A stretch of 64,000 nucleotides of DNA from Diploscapter coronatus (taxonomy: Eukaryota > Nematoda > Chromadorea > Rhabditida > Rhabditidae), in assembly GCA_964036155.1 (NCBI GenBank), contig OZ038422.1:5231201-5295200 (forward strand), in the 5' to 3' direction. Positions 54,047-64,000 of the stretch are shown here, piece by piece (position 1 is the first letter of the stretch; every line of letters begins with the position of its first letter). The notes beneath the pieces are model-generated. The model was not told where the DNA came from. It did not search any database and saw nothing but the letters and a program-made list of their open reading frames with translations. The position numbers were made by a program, and so were the translations under genes.

Positions 54047-57000
54047 TTAGTTTCAAAAAATCTATTTTAGATCAACTCCATCTTGGAGCAGTGATTTCCC
54101 TCCAGCCGAGGAGGAAGTCGAAGAACTCGAGCCAGTTCTCAGGTCGAGAAAAATCAGTGCTGACGGAAGAAAGTGAGCGTTTTAACATCACATCTTTCCA
54201 AATTCTGCAGTATTTGATTTTCAATGTCAATAATATTCTACTTTTTTACCACGCTGCATCTCCTTTTGCCATTGGATGTTGCGTATCAGTGTGTGTTTGA
54301 AAGGAAATGAGATTCTGATTTGCGCAAGAGGAATTCCGCCCCCTTTACAAAATAGCCGAAAATCACATTGGAGCAATGATAATGGTTACATAATCGAGCC
54401 ATCGAAATGGTTGCAGATCTTTGGAAGGAAGCCGATTGGCGATAGATTTGCAGAGCATCTCAGGCAGTTCCAGTGTCTCTCACACGAGTCTTCCTGAGGA
54501 AGAGGTAGATACTAACACGTACATTCATTGCCTCTGAAAGTGGCGTTCCATTTCATTCCATAATATTCCTAATTTCATATAAAAATGTACCGCTTTGAGA
54601 GATAATAGACAGTTAATGATATCTATGAAGTCTCCACTGAAGGGTATTGCTTATCAGGTCCGTCGAATGATGGAGAGGATGTCCGTCTCTGTGCCAAGAG
54701 AAAACGACAGCGATATCGATGTAGGTTTCTTTAGATATTGGAGTTCCGAATTTTCGGCTTTTGAGTCACTAAAATTAACTGATCCAATTTCAGATTGATA
54801 CCGACGTTCCTTCGATAGAAGAGCGCATTGGCTATGAAGCAGTCAAACATCTAAAGCCGAAAGAGAAGAAGCGACAGGAGATCATCAATGGTACAAGAAA
54901 AATGATGTCGTATTTCAGTCTTAAAATTCAGAATTCTTCCACACCGAAAAGACTCACGTTCGGAATCTGAAGATCTTGCTCGTCCATTTCTGTCAGCCGA
55001 TGCTACGAGATGGAATCGTTTCTCCAGACATGATTAATCTGCTCTTCGCCAATCTGGATGAAGTTCTGGCTGTTCATAAGGAGATTTTAACGAAAATCAG
55101 AGAATCTGATCAAGCTGTAAGCGAATTAATGTCTTGAAACCTAAAGATGGAGCATCGATTTCGTTCTATAAATCTATAAATCTCGACCTTTTATAGTGAG
55201 CAAAAAGTTGCTTTCAGTGGCTAAAAAACCAGAAACTCCATGGGATGTACGGAGATGTCAGCGAGTTGATGGTGAATTTGTTCGAGGGAGAAATTGGTCA
55301 AAGACTGATGGAAGTCACTTCCAAATTCTGTCAACATCAACAACATGCCTTGGACATTCTGAGGATAAGGTAATCATTCCCCATTTCCTTGAATCATTCC
55401 AGATTCACTTGCTTTGATCACGTTGCTCATTTTCTTTGCAATTTTGGCATTTCCTTGTGCGCGTTCCAGGAAGCAAAATAATTGCATTTCTTACGGTAGC
55501 CATTCGTTTTATGGGAAAAGTAGCCCAAAAAGTACAAGATGCAAATTTGTCTTCTTTGAAAAAGGAATAACGAAGTAACATAAATTTGTTTGCTAAATTA
55601 ACGAAACTAATTATGAACGATGAACTTTGTTTGCAGATGCAAAAAGGACAAAGAAGATGCCTTGATCGAGTTCCTCTCCAGTGCTGAATCGCATCCTATG
55701 TGTAGGAAGTTGCAACTGAAGGACATGATTCCTGTAGAAATGCAAAGACTTGTCAAATATCCACTTATGCTGGAAATGATGGCCAATGTCAGTGTGGACG
55801 AGAGAGAGGTCAGAGATTAACAATAGCCTATCAAACGACTAAAGTTTTGTTTTACGACTCTATTAAGGCTTTGACGCAAATCACTCCTTTCAGGAAGAAG
55901 TCCTGCGTCGTGTCGTGATCTCGGCAAAACGAATTCTGAGTGCAGTGAACACCGCAAAGCGAAATGCCGAGAACAAAAGGAGACTGGAGGAATTGCAGAA
56001 GAGGGTCGACATGAGCGCATGTGACCGAGATCTACTCACTCATGAATATGGACCATTAAATCTGCTAGAGTAGGAAATTGCGAATTCTCGATACCACTGT
56101 TCAACCTATGATGATTCTAGGCAACATCTGATCCATGATGGTTCTCTGACTTGCCGATTCAATCGAGGAAAACAAGTAGAGCTGCATGTAGTCCTTCTTG
56201 AAAGCACGCTGATTCTCTTCACTAAACATTCTGATGGACATCGGCTGACGTTGAAGGTAAGGAATTTCATTATTAGAAGGTCTTTGAAAAAAGAAAAAAA
56301 ACCAGAGATAAGGTAAAGAGAAATTTCGGCTTCTATTTTCAATACATTATCATATTTTATCATCGATAACGAATTTCTGTCAAACTAAATGACATTCTGC
56401 TAAGCATCAATTTCAGTCCCTGGAACCATCTAAAGAGAACAAATGGAATCCGATCCTGCCGTTAGCACCTTTGATTGCAAAAGAAAAGGCGAATGACAAA
56501 CGAGCATTTTTCTTGGTGTTCAACAATATGCATGGGGCACAAATTTTCGAATTGGTTGCTGGAACGGCGACTGAGCGGAAAACGTATGATTTTTGAAGTG
56601 GTATTTTTCATAGATCAACATTTTCTACTATTCATAACGATTCTTCCAGAATATTTTGAATCAGAATAAAAGCGCTTTACTCCCAATGCGATTCACGTTT
56701 TCAAACTTCTTTTCTCTGGCAACTGTTTGAGCATAAAGCGGCATCTCACCTATGATTGCATATTATTTTCGCCTTCTGAATTATCCAGAAAATTGCTTGT
56801 CCGTGAAAATGAGAAAGAAAGTAGAAATCTAAATCCGGTCAAGCAGCACCTATTTTCGATTCCACTACAAATCACGTGGGCTCACAAGTGCGAATGATAG
56901 TGCCTGAGTCCATCCAGTCAACTCATCATATTCTCATATGAGCGTATGCCTCTTGTTGTCAATCGGATGCTCCTCTATGTCCAAACCAGAAGTCATTTTC

Positions 57001-58727
57001 CCAGGGGCATTTCTCAGAGAGCAACATAGAGAAAGAGAATGCGTAAAATTGCAAATCAAAGACAAAAGGAGAGGGAGAAGAGAGGATCTCTTGCATATTG
57101 GCATGTCCAGACTAGGGCTATAGCCTGAAGTCTGAAAGCTTGTTGCATCATTCCTTCCTTCTCTCTTCTTCTTCTGTTTCTCCCACACTTCAGTATTCAT
57201 TCCATTTCTCAATCTCTTCAATTTTTTCTTACATTTCATTTTTCTTTCTTCCAATTCCTCAAATTTCTTTCGAACCACTTCCAGTTTCTTATTTTTAATT
57301 GAAAGCTTCCAACTTCCCAAAAATTTTATAGTTTCACGAACTATCGACTTTCATTTCGAATTTTCAGATGGTACAAGCTAATTCTCGACCAGATTGAACA
57401 GGAAAAGAAGCTACATCCGCCGGTGAAGAACGAGTGAGTTATTTTTCATTTCATAAAATTCATGCTCTAGTCTATTGAGAAAATTTCTAAACGCTACGAT
57501 ACCAAAATGTTACAGAAAGTTAGAAACTTTTAAAAATTCAAGGCAATACTATTTTTTTTACTTTGTGTCTATTCTTGTTCGGAATAGCAGGAAGGAAAAG
57601 GTGTTGGCTCCTCCCACTTTTGTTTCCTTTCGTCCACTTTTTCAATTACCTCAATGTGTATCTTGCATCCCGTGCAGCGCGATCAGGGTGAGGGCGAAAG
57701 ATACAAAGTGCAAACCCAAAGAAGAAGAGGCGGGGTCAAAAGGGCCAATCCATCATTTTTACCCATGCCGTTCATGCCGCTTCCTATGCCCCTGCCTTTA
57801 CCTGGCATTGTTCACTCATTCATCTCATTCATAATGCCTAATAGATCGCCCTTCCCACTCGGTGCGTCCAACAGCAACGATACTGACGCCATGGCCAAGG
57901 TGCAGGTTGTCACTCATCCGAGACTCGTCAACGCCAACGAGATCACCGTGCAACAGCCAACCATTCTCGAGCACGCACAACCTATTCTGACTAATGCTGA
58001 GAAACTGAAGAGAAGCGATGAGATCATCATGCAGGTAAGACTGAGGAAGTAATGTATTGAAATACGATTACAAATCGAGGCTCTGGCAACGAAATTGACG
58101 ATCCTGGCCGAGTACCTGCCAGGGGACAAGCAGGGCCAGACGGAAGAAGTCGTCAAGATGACCGAGATGTTTGGTGGCATGGCAGTAGCTGACTTGAAGC
58201 AGAAGGACGGAAAGGAGCTAGCCATGTCAGCCATTGTGCATGGAAACAGACTGTTGGATAGCATCAATCAGAGTATTTTTACTCAAAGTCATCCATTAGT
58301 TCAAACAAGAGTTTTAGGCATGAACCTGGCAGCGAGCAAGAAAGACGAACAGTCGAGAGCATCGGCTTCTACATCAGCCTCAGCAGATGGAGACAGCGAC
58401 AGACATCTGCCTTCTGTGCCATGCTACAAGCTCACCGCCATCGCTGCTCCCCTCATGAACCACCTCAAGGCACTCATGCAATCTGTGCAGGATCTGCAGG
58501 CTGAGAATCACAGCCTCAGAGAACAGATACTTCACTATCGGGTTAGTAATGATCATTTCAAACTTGCAGAATAGCTGAAAGAAACTTTCAAATTTCAACA
58601 CCTTGGGTCGTTGAAACTATCAAACAGTCATTAGATGATGCAAATTAATTTGATAAAATTCCAGGAGCTTGCTGGAAATGACCGGTCTGTCAGCGAGGAA
58701 ACCCTTACCGAGCAAAACCGACGTTGA
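45320..58727 (+). CDS. rhgf-1: PDZ-RGSL-C1-DH-PH Rho guanine nucleotide exchange factor (RHGF-1 type)
   Basis: Activates Rho downstream of G12-class G alpha. Exons: 45320-45397, 45646-45731, 46703-46760, 47140-47261, 47477-47554, 48800-48943, 49091-49156, 49205-49306, 50246-50401, 50815-50950, 51556-51620, 51668-51778, 52044-52169, 52213-52318, 52458-52546, 52629-52838, 53730-53854, 54071-54172, 54417-54504, 54613-54720, 54794-54890, 54932-55116, 55218-55369, 55637-55808, 55894-56069, 56121-56256, 56417-56583, 57368-57422 or 57433, about 57675-58034, 58080-58272, 58318-58541, 58665-58727. PDZ: GYGFTV and GVRQGERIMKVNG. RGS-like domain: 49205-51778. C1: the spacing H-x12-C-x2-C-x13-C-x2-C-x4-H-x2-C-x7-C is exact (52213-52546). 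DH: 54794-56069 with EMQRLVKYPLML. PH: about 56121-57422. Two His-rich runs follow C1. The C-terminus has a coiled segment (LQAENHSLREQI). The junction near 57430-57680 is unresolved. Total is about 1,400 aa including the candidate first exon, close to the roughly 1,340 aa I recall for C. elegans RHGF-1. Confidence 0.92.
49603..49693 (+). ncRNA. tRNA-like/SINE-type Pol III unit, left arm
   Basis: TGGTGTAGTGG (49611-49621) matches the tRNA A box and GGTTCGACTC (49660-49669) the B box, 49 nt apart, followed by a 10-T run (49684-49693) that could terminate Pol III. The T-stem and acceptor stem do not pair well, so this is tRNA-derived rather than a functional tRNA. Confidence 0.55.
49934..50025 (-). 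ncRNA. tRNA-like/SINE-type Pol III unit, right arm
   Basis: Inverted copy of the left-arm unit: A box at 50007-50017 and B box at 49959-49968 (minus strand), then a run of T on that strand. Convergent transcription of the two arms would give complementary RNAs. Confidence 0.5.
51621..51667 (+). other. GC-AG intron in the RhoGEF gene
   Basis: Exon ...GAAATCAAG is followed by GCAAGG and the intron ends TTTGCAG after 47 nt. The phase only works with the GC donor, and the AG|GCAAG context is the known consensus for this minor donor class. Confidence 0.7.
54004..54040 (+). repeat. Poly-T tract of about 37 nt
   Basis: Uninterrupted T run in the RhoGEF intron 53855-54070. Run length may be unreliable in the assembly. 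A second T run of about 24 nt lies at 62293-62318 in a MADF-gene intron. Confidence 0.85.
56940..57300. other. Purine/pyrimidine-asymmetric block inside a RhoGEF intron
   Basis: Purine-rich then pyrimidine-rich sequence within the 784-nt intron 56584-57367. It contains long open frames on both strands, but their composition is low-complexity and no domain is visible. Confidence 0.4.
58273..58317 (+). other. 45-nt in-frame optional intron (exitron-like)
   Basis: Flanked by A|GTATTT and GTTTTAG|GC. Its length is divisible by three and it has no stop codon, so splicing or retention both keep the RhoGEF reading frame, adding or removing 15 residues before the MNLAASKK segment. Confidence 0.5.
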
Positions 58728-59088
58728 TTTATTGTTTCTTTTCTCACTTTGATTGATACATTTGACATATGCAAGTTTGTGTTTTGTACAGTTTTCTTCC
58801 CGAAATTTAGTCAGTTCTTCTTTATGATGTCATACGGGTGGCACACAAATGATTCCCATTACCTGCAGTTCTTCTCTACTCTTGAATCTTCCTTTTCAGA
58901 ATTTTAGTTAATTGAAGATTAGTATATTTGTCGAGATCTACGTCATGCAATTCTATATCAAATTTGCGATGCAATGGCTTTGAAACGTTGAAATCCAAAA
59001 ATTCGAATTTCGGTGATTTTTTATGTTTATCATGATTTTGTAAATGATGTTTGAAATTTGGTTGAATAAATAATTGATGATTATCAAA

Positions 59089-59212
59089 TTAGATTGAATA
59101 ATGTTTGGTAGTGGTCTTCTGAATAAGCGCTGGCACATTTCGATGCAAATGTCCGAGGAACTGCCAGGTTTCTTCTCTTCCAATGATGCACACAAAGAAG
59201 CAAGTGCGTTCG
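59089..59212 (-). pseudogene. Decayed BESS-like module (copy A)
   Basis: Reads ALASLCASLEEKKPGSSSDI then CIEM. After a frame change near 59136 it continues ALIQKTTTKHYSI and a stop. Both halves align with copy B (59662-59790) and with the last exon of the MADF gene (62596-62717). It starts behind an acceptor-like AAATTTAG, phased like the MADF-gene exon, but no upstream coding exon is visible on the minus strand. This is best explained as a duplicated terminal exon with a frameshift. A sequencing error could give the same picture. Confidence 0.5.
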
Positions 59213-59410
59213 CTAAATTTTAGAATTGCAAAATGTTTTATACAATGCGATGAAAAGTTTTTAATAGTTCTCTAATTTAATAACAGCACGTATAGAACTC
59301 GTTTTCATCTTCGCAAAAATATAATGAAGGATTTTTTTACAATCTTTCAATGCCTCTCATTCTTATGTCCAGCCCCTAATGCTATCTTTTTAGTTCATGA
59401 AAATTATCAA

Positions 59411-59521
59411 AAGGACCGTCCAGAAATTGTTTGTTTCCGAATTTTTATTTCGGTTGATTTTTGATCATTTTCTGTTTCCGTTTGTTTTCCGAAGTTCAGA
59501 AAAGCCATTCTGGACGGCCTT
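59411..59521. mobile_element. Short terminal-inverted-repeat element
   Basis: Left end aaggaccgtccagaa (59411-59425) and right end ttctggacggcctt (59508-59521) are inverted copies with one extra base on the left. The 111-bp segment has no ORF. It lies between the two minus-strand BESS-like modules and may have accompanied their rearrangement. Confidence 0.6.
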
Positions 59522-59591
59522 GTTCGCTAGAACGAATGAAAATTGAACTGAACAAATATTAGAATAATTGTGCGTTGTATATGAACTAGAT

Positions 59592-59597
59592 TTTATT
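59592..59597 (-). terminator. Polyadenylation signal after BESS-like micropeptide
   Basis: AATAAA on the minus strand 65 nt past the stop codon of the copy B frame. Confidence 0.4.
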
Positions 59598-59661
59598 CAA
59601 AAATATGGAATGTGAAAGTCATCACGGTCATGAATGAGTAATTCAACCAGTTACAACCACA

Positions 59662-59790
59662 CTACATATTATAGAAATCATTGGTAGCTTTCTGAATGAG
59701 ATCAGCCATTCTGAAGCAGATTTTCGCCAAACTTCCTGGTCTCTTTGCCTCGAGAGACGCGCAAAAGGAAGCTAGGGTCTGGGTTGACAT
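59662..59790 (-). CDS. Small BESS-like micropeptide (copy B, 42 aa)
   Basis: Intact frame from ATG at 59790 to TAG at 59662: MSTQTLASFCASLEAKRPGS continuing to MADLIQKATNDFYNM. It aligns over its whole length with the last exon of the MADF-like gene (STLVSLCGSLESKKAGSSAE...MSELIQKSIKKLYDV). The pattern of two short helices around a Pro/Gly turn resembles the BESS motif, a dimerisation module at the C-terminus of MADF proteins; that identification is an inference. An acceptor-like AAATTAG lies just upstream and a minus-strand AATAAA (59592-59597) 65 nt downstream, which suggests a transcribed gene. It may also be the terminal exon of a gene whose other exons I cannot see. Confidence 0.5.
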   Translation of the reverse strand: MSTQTLASFCASLEAKRPGSLAKICFRMADLIQKATNDFYNM

Positions 59791-59797
59791 ATTAGCC

Positions 59798-60378
59798 TAA
59801 TTTCGAAGAAAAATAATTAATTTAGAAAATGTTCATCATTATAATACATTCAGAAATCTCGAAAAAATAGTTTCAGTTTACCAAGATTATCAGCGTGAGA
59901 TTTAGAATTTTTGTCATTCAAAAAGATGAAAACCGACAACCACCAATTGCTCAGAGGGGGTTAAATCTGAAACTAGAATCATACCAAACTAGATAGAATT
60001 TGGTTAGAAGCTAATATTCAACAAATTTTAAACCAGCGCAATTTAGAGATTACGTGTTTCGCTCGAATAATCAACTCAAAGTAGAATTCGAAATTGTACG
60101 AATTTTCAAATGAGCGGTCGCCGAATTTTTAAAATTATCCCAGAATTCCGATAAAGAAAGAAAATCCCGAACGAGAAACAAAAAATGCGAAAATCGAAAT
60201 CGTCGAATTTTCTCAAATGGCAACTGAAGGCTTCATTCAATTGCACTGCATTTACGTGCAATTTGTGTGTTGCATCGAAATGTTTATTTAGATTTCTTAC
60301 CTCCAAACGTGAACGCGTTTTCCTGCCTATTTTCGGGTAATTTTTCAGGAATTAGTTAAAATTCGAGTCAAGCTGACA
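59798..60378. other. Divergent spacer between copy B and the MADF-like gene
   Basis: AT-rich with no supportable gene. A TTTTTCAG ending at 60348, 30 nt before the next ATG, is a likely spliced-leader acceptor. The spacer could be a shared promoter for the two opposite transcripts. Confidence 0.4.
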
Positions 60379-62288
60379 ATGAGCGAGTGGAGTGGGGATC
60401 CGGGACCGTCTACCATCGCTGGAATTCTCTCTGTAAGTGAAAGATTTGCCCAAGAAGTAGTTGATTTTGTAGAAAGCGATTTTTACTGTAACCGGTCACA
60501 TGATTCGGCGAAAGTCAGGGCCTAGATTTAGAAATACGAACATGGCGTGTGTCTTTTATTTTTACTCGTGTCTATATTGAGCTTGAGTGTCCATGTTCAA
60601 AATATCCCCAACTCTTGGCTTTATTAGAAATCGAATTTCAACATGCTCAATGTTCAGGGTCAAGTGAAAGAAGAAACTGAAGGCGAACTGCAAAGTGCTG
60701 GAATGGAAGGAAGCTCTAGCATGGTTGACTGGATGAACAAGATTGATTCGTTCGATTTTGCACAGGTACCATTTTGAATTCGACAAAAAAACTACAATTA
60801 GATGAAAAGAATTAGAGAAAAACGTTGTAATATTTTTGTCCCATTTATAAAGAATTTTTGAGTACAACGTTTTACGTTTCACAAAACTTCTAACTTCTGA
60901 TGAGTGAAATTAGGTGAAGAAGTTATTTGTTATTTACAAATTGAGCCTTGAATAATATTATTCGCAGTTCATCAGTCATCAAACCTTAAAATAATTATCA
61001 ATTCCTTGCTTTCTTCAGGACGCCGAAACGCCACTATCAATGGCAGACGAAACGAAAGAGCGAATGCTGGAATTGTTGCGGGAAGTCGAGTTCAGATGCA
61101 TTTGGGACTGCCAGGCGATGGACTTCAGCAACAGGAACAGGAAAAGGGCTGCTTATTCCAAATTGAGGGACAGACTCCATCAGGAAGGACACCAAGTTGA
61201 GGATGGTCAGTTTTTTTTTTATAAGAAATGTTTGAAAACAAAGTTTATTTAATGTAAATCTAATAGTTATTTCAAAGATTTTTAAAATAAAAGATAATAT
61301 AAGTAGATATTTCTAAGCTTGTAGATAAGTTTGTGATGTCATAAATATTGATCGTCTGTAGACTTATTTTTTGAATTTAAGCCGACTGGGTCAGAGCGAA
61401 CTACAAGCGGATGAACACGATCTACGCCCGAGTCAGAAAGCAGGTCGAAGCGCAGAAAGGGTTCGTTCCCAAGTGGAGATTCTACCAGCTCATGGATTCC
61501 ATTCAACCTGCCAATATTTCTGGGTTAGTTTTTCGCTCGATTTTCTTTTACTAAACGAAGGTAAAAATTAGTTCATCGATAGTGATTTTTTATTGATTTG
61601 AAAAAGTAAAATCATGAGATATGCTTTTTTCGAAGGTAGGAAATTTATCCTTCATTTTCTCGTATCTTCCATATTTTATGTTTCAAATAATGAATCAATT
61701 ATACATTTGGAATATTTCAGACAGAGAAGGCCCATTCCAGTTGACAAACCCAGGTCGATTCCCACTACATCGGCCCAAAGTGCTCCTTCGAAACGACAAA
61801 ATTTGATACGAGACAACAAAAACGCAGCTGAAAATTGGTGAGCACTACTTCGATCAACTCTTCATATTTTGAGTGAATTTTTAATATCTTGAGGTACCTT
61901 CCGTTCATGAATGTGAACAAGAATGACGTTGATCTGCAACCCGAAGGAAATCCGCTGTTTGTCATTGAAAATTTGCGGGTAATTGCTTCAAATTTATTAT
62001 TTTCTGAATAATAAAATGAGATTTCGGTATTTCAAAAAATTATGTCAGTGAGCTTAGGAGAAGTAGGCGTTGTAACTACTATTTCGGATGATTGAACAAC
62101 TTGCATTATATTGATTTCTGACAATTATTAAATTCTCAGGACGATATGGAAGCCACTTCTAGCCACGAGAGCAGATCCTCTAGTCGATTCAGTCCCGACA
62201 CTTCCGAAGCTCCCCAACCGTCGTACATTCACGCCTCTGCCCTCTTAGCGACAAGCAGCAATCCAAATTCAAGGAAACGAAAATGTGG

Positions 62289-62324
<36 letters not shown>

Positions 62325-62717
62325 ATCTTTCAATGCTAAAAATGTTGTCGCATAAAATTAAAAAATAAAATGCTAAAATTCTCTTGGAATTATTATTGCA
62401 GTACGATTTTATTTTTCGTGTATTTTTTGTCCTTTCCATATTTTCATAATTGAACACTTTTTTAGAAACGTCCGTTTCCGAGGCTCACGCTGCTCAAAGT
62501 TCGAGTTATTTGGACGAGAAAACTGCCAAGGAACATGCCGGAAATTTGGGTAATTTTATTTGAATAACTAAGAATTTCAAATTCAAAATTGTCAGCCTCA
62601 ACTCTGGTCTCCCTTTGTGGATCTCTTGAATCGAAAAAGGCGGGAAGCTCTGCAGAAATCTGTCTCGGAATGAGCGAGCTCATACAGAAATCCATCAAGA
62701 AATTGTACGATGTCTAG
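60379..62717 (+). CDS. MADF-like DNA-binding protein with C-terminal BESS-like module
   Basis: Exons 60379-60432, 60658-60765, 61019-61205, 61382-61523, 61721-61837, 61894-61978, 62140-62287, 62466-62549, 62596-62717; phases agree; 348 aa. Residues about 66-155 look like a MADF (Myb/SANT-like) domain: MLELLREVEFRCIWDCQAMD, a lysine/arginine-rich helix with AYSKLRDRL, then ADWVRANYKRMNTIYARVRK and PKWRFYQLMDSI. A basic, Ser-rich linker with RKRK follows, then the about 40-residue BESS-like end (309-348). MADF-BESS proteins are transcription factors that dimerise through BESS. The acceptors at 61381 (TTTAAG) and 61893 (TTGAG) are weak. The same C-terminal module occurs twice on the opposite strand just upstream. 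Confidence 0.82.
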
Positions 62718-63053
62718 TCTAATTATTTGGTTTTATTCATTGATTGAAATTAAAATTTTACTAATAATTATCCAACAGCAATAATTAAGACTTTGAAAGA
62801 AAAAGCCTAATCACACGGAAATCATGAATGTTAAAATGGGGAAAATGTAAATTCAACTTCAAATGAAGTTCCAATCGTTAAATTTTTAAGATATAAATTG
62901 TGTAAAAAATTATCTTTATCTTCCAAATTTAAAAAATCTAGATCGAAAAATAGCAGGATTTACAATTTGAGTACTAGAGAAAATGGAAGGTAGAATGTCC
63001 TACATGAGATCATAGAAAATTTTTAGCAGTTTGAAATGAGGTTCAAAGATAAA
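62718..63053. other. Short spacer between convergent genes
   Basis: AT-rich. I see no feature that I can support. Confidence 0.4.
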
Positions 63054-63325
63054 TTAGAAATGCATGATGATGATGTTTTTATTGAATTGTGGATGGATTT
63101 GATGGTGATTCTGATAGACGTGCGTGGGCGGGTATTGATAGAGATCATTCTGATTCTTGTCCTTCCCGCCCTGATCGATTTCCTCCTGCAGTTTCTTGCT
63201 GTTCTCGATAATTGATCTACCACAAACTGCCCCAGCCACTAAAATTAAAATCATTCCGGGAAAAGTCAGAAAATGATTATTTTACCGTAGACGAGCACCC
63301 CAATGGGACTAAGAAGCGGGAACAT
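63054..63325 (-). CDS. Small protein with hydrophobic N-terminus (74 aa)
   Basis: Two exons (63325-63286 and 63238-63054) joined in phase across a 47-nt intron with GTAAAA and TTTTAG ends. The protein starts MFPLLSPIGVLVYVAGAVCG, a single likely membrane-spanning or signal segment, followed by RSIIENSKKLQEEIDQGGKD and a His/Asn/Gln/Tyr-rich tail. A TTTTCAG lies 25 nt upstream of the ATG (minus strand, about 63351), like the spliced-leader acceptors of other genes here. I do not recognise a family. Because the hydrophobic part spans the exon junction, the gene model is plausible but rests on short sequence. Confidence 0.6.
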
Positions 63326-63351
63326 GTCAAAATTCGGAAGAATCCTTGAAC

Positions 63352-64000
63352 TGAAAATCAGCTTCTAAAATTAGGATCATTTGAAAATCTCATGGAATCA
63401 TTTTATCAAAATATTCAAATAAAAAGTGGGGGTCTTGCCTCAATTTTCAGTACTATTCAATGTAAAAATGTCATGAAATTTGCATTGCGAAAATGAAAAA
63501 AAAACGAAATTGAAAACAATGAGGCAAATCGATTGAAAATGTTTAATTTGAGAGTCGATATCGAACGCATAAAATCGACTTATTCATGGATCGTCAAACA
63601 CTAGATGCAAGAGATCGTAAAATAGGAAAAGAGAAATGAATTGTTTATAGCTTTATCATAATATCAAAACAACAATTTCAAAACAAATCGAGGTTTTGAA
63701 CAATATATTTATATTCTAAAAATACTAGATCGATATTAGTTTTAAAGTTGAAAGCGAATTGTAACTTTCAGAATTTGGATAGGAAGGACCTATTAATCTT
63801 CTTCGCTTTGTCTTTTCAGACTTCTACCGATATTTTCATTTCCTTTCAGACGCCTTCTCTATTTTTTCAACGTTACAAATCGAGACTCAATTTATTCTAT
63901 TTCATACCACGCTCAATTTCCGCTAAAACATTACAGAATGTTTTATCAGGAATCACGATTCTTTCTTTGGATTGTGCTCTCTGATTAATTCTAATGTATT
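63352..64000. other. Right edge of the window
   Basis: No supportable gene. The open frame near 63748-63984 has low-complexity Phe/Leu/Ser composition and no splice-flanked, protein-like core. Confidence 0.4.

Overview
The window looks like AT-rich genomic DNA of a nematode. Introns are numerous and short (many 41-60 nt), almost all end in TTTCAG or TTTTAG, and several genes have an unpaired TTTCAG 23-45 nt before the start codon, as expected for spliced-leader acceptors. The recognisable proteins (an ASP-4-type aspartic protease, a RHGF-1-type PDZ-RhoGEF, a PAN/thrombospondin protein and a MADF protein) are nematode- or metazoan-like. I cannot name the species. All exon models were built by hand from splice consensus, reading phase and family similarity, so single boundaries may be off by a few bases.

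Layout: (1) 247-3389 (+) cathepsin D/ASP-4-like protease in 12 exons, with a palindromic repeat in its largest intron. (2) 4879-6329 (+) small Ly6/uPAR-like protein, probably GPI-anchored, with a GC-AG first intron. (3) 15121-7848 (-) glutamine/methionine-rich nuclear protein ending in a Pygopus-type PHD finger. (4) About 10 kb (15122-25218) without a supportable gene, lying between the 5' ends of genes 3 and 5; it holds low-complexity blocks, an ATCGAT-motif cluster and a hairpin element. (5) 25219-26800 (+) tetraspanin. (6) 27903-31116 (+) a full-length NELF-A homologue, the subunit of the Pol II pausing factor NELF. (7) 33081-37595 (+) secreted protein with two PAN/apple-like domains, a Lys/Glu-rich middle and C-terminal thrombospondin-type segments. 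(8) 40385 (tentative first exon) or 45320 to 58727 (+) PDZ-RGSL-C1-DH-PH Rho guanine nucleotide exchange factor (RHGF-1 type), with a 763-bp foldback element bearing tRNA-like Pol III boxes in one intron. (9) 59089-59212 and 59662-59790 (-) two short BESS-like modules. (10) 60379-62717 (+) MADF-like protein whose last exon encodes the same module. (11) 63325-63054 (-) small protein with a hydrophobic N-terminus.

The genes do not form an operon: same-strand neighbours lie about 1.1 kb or more apart. No viral or prokaryotic sequence was recognised. The points of greatest interest are a NELF-A gene in a nematode (Caenorhabditis elegans is reported to lack NELF), a Pygopus-type PHD protein, and the BESS-like modules beside a MADF gene, one of which may be an independent micropeptide gene.
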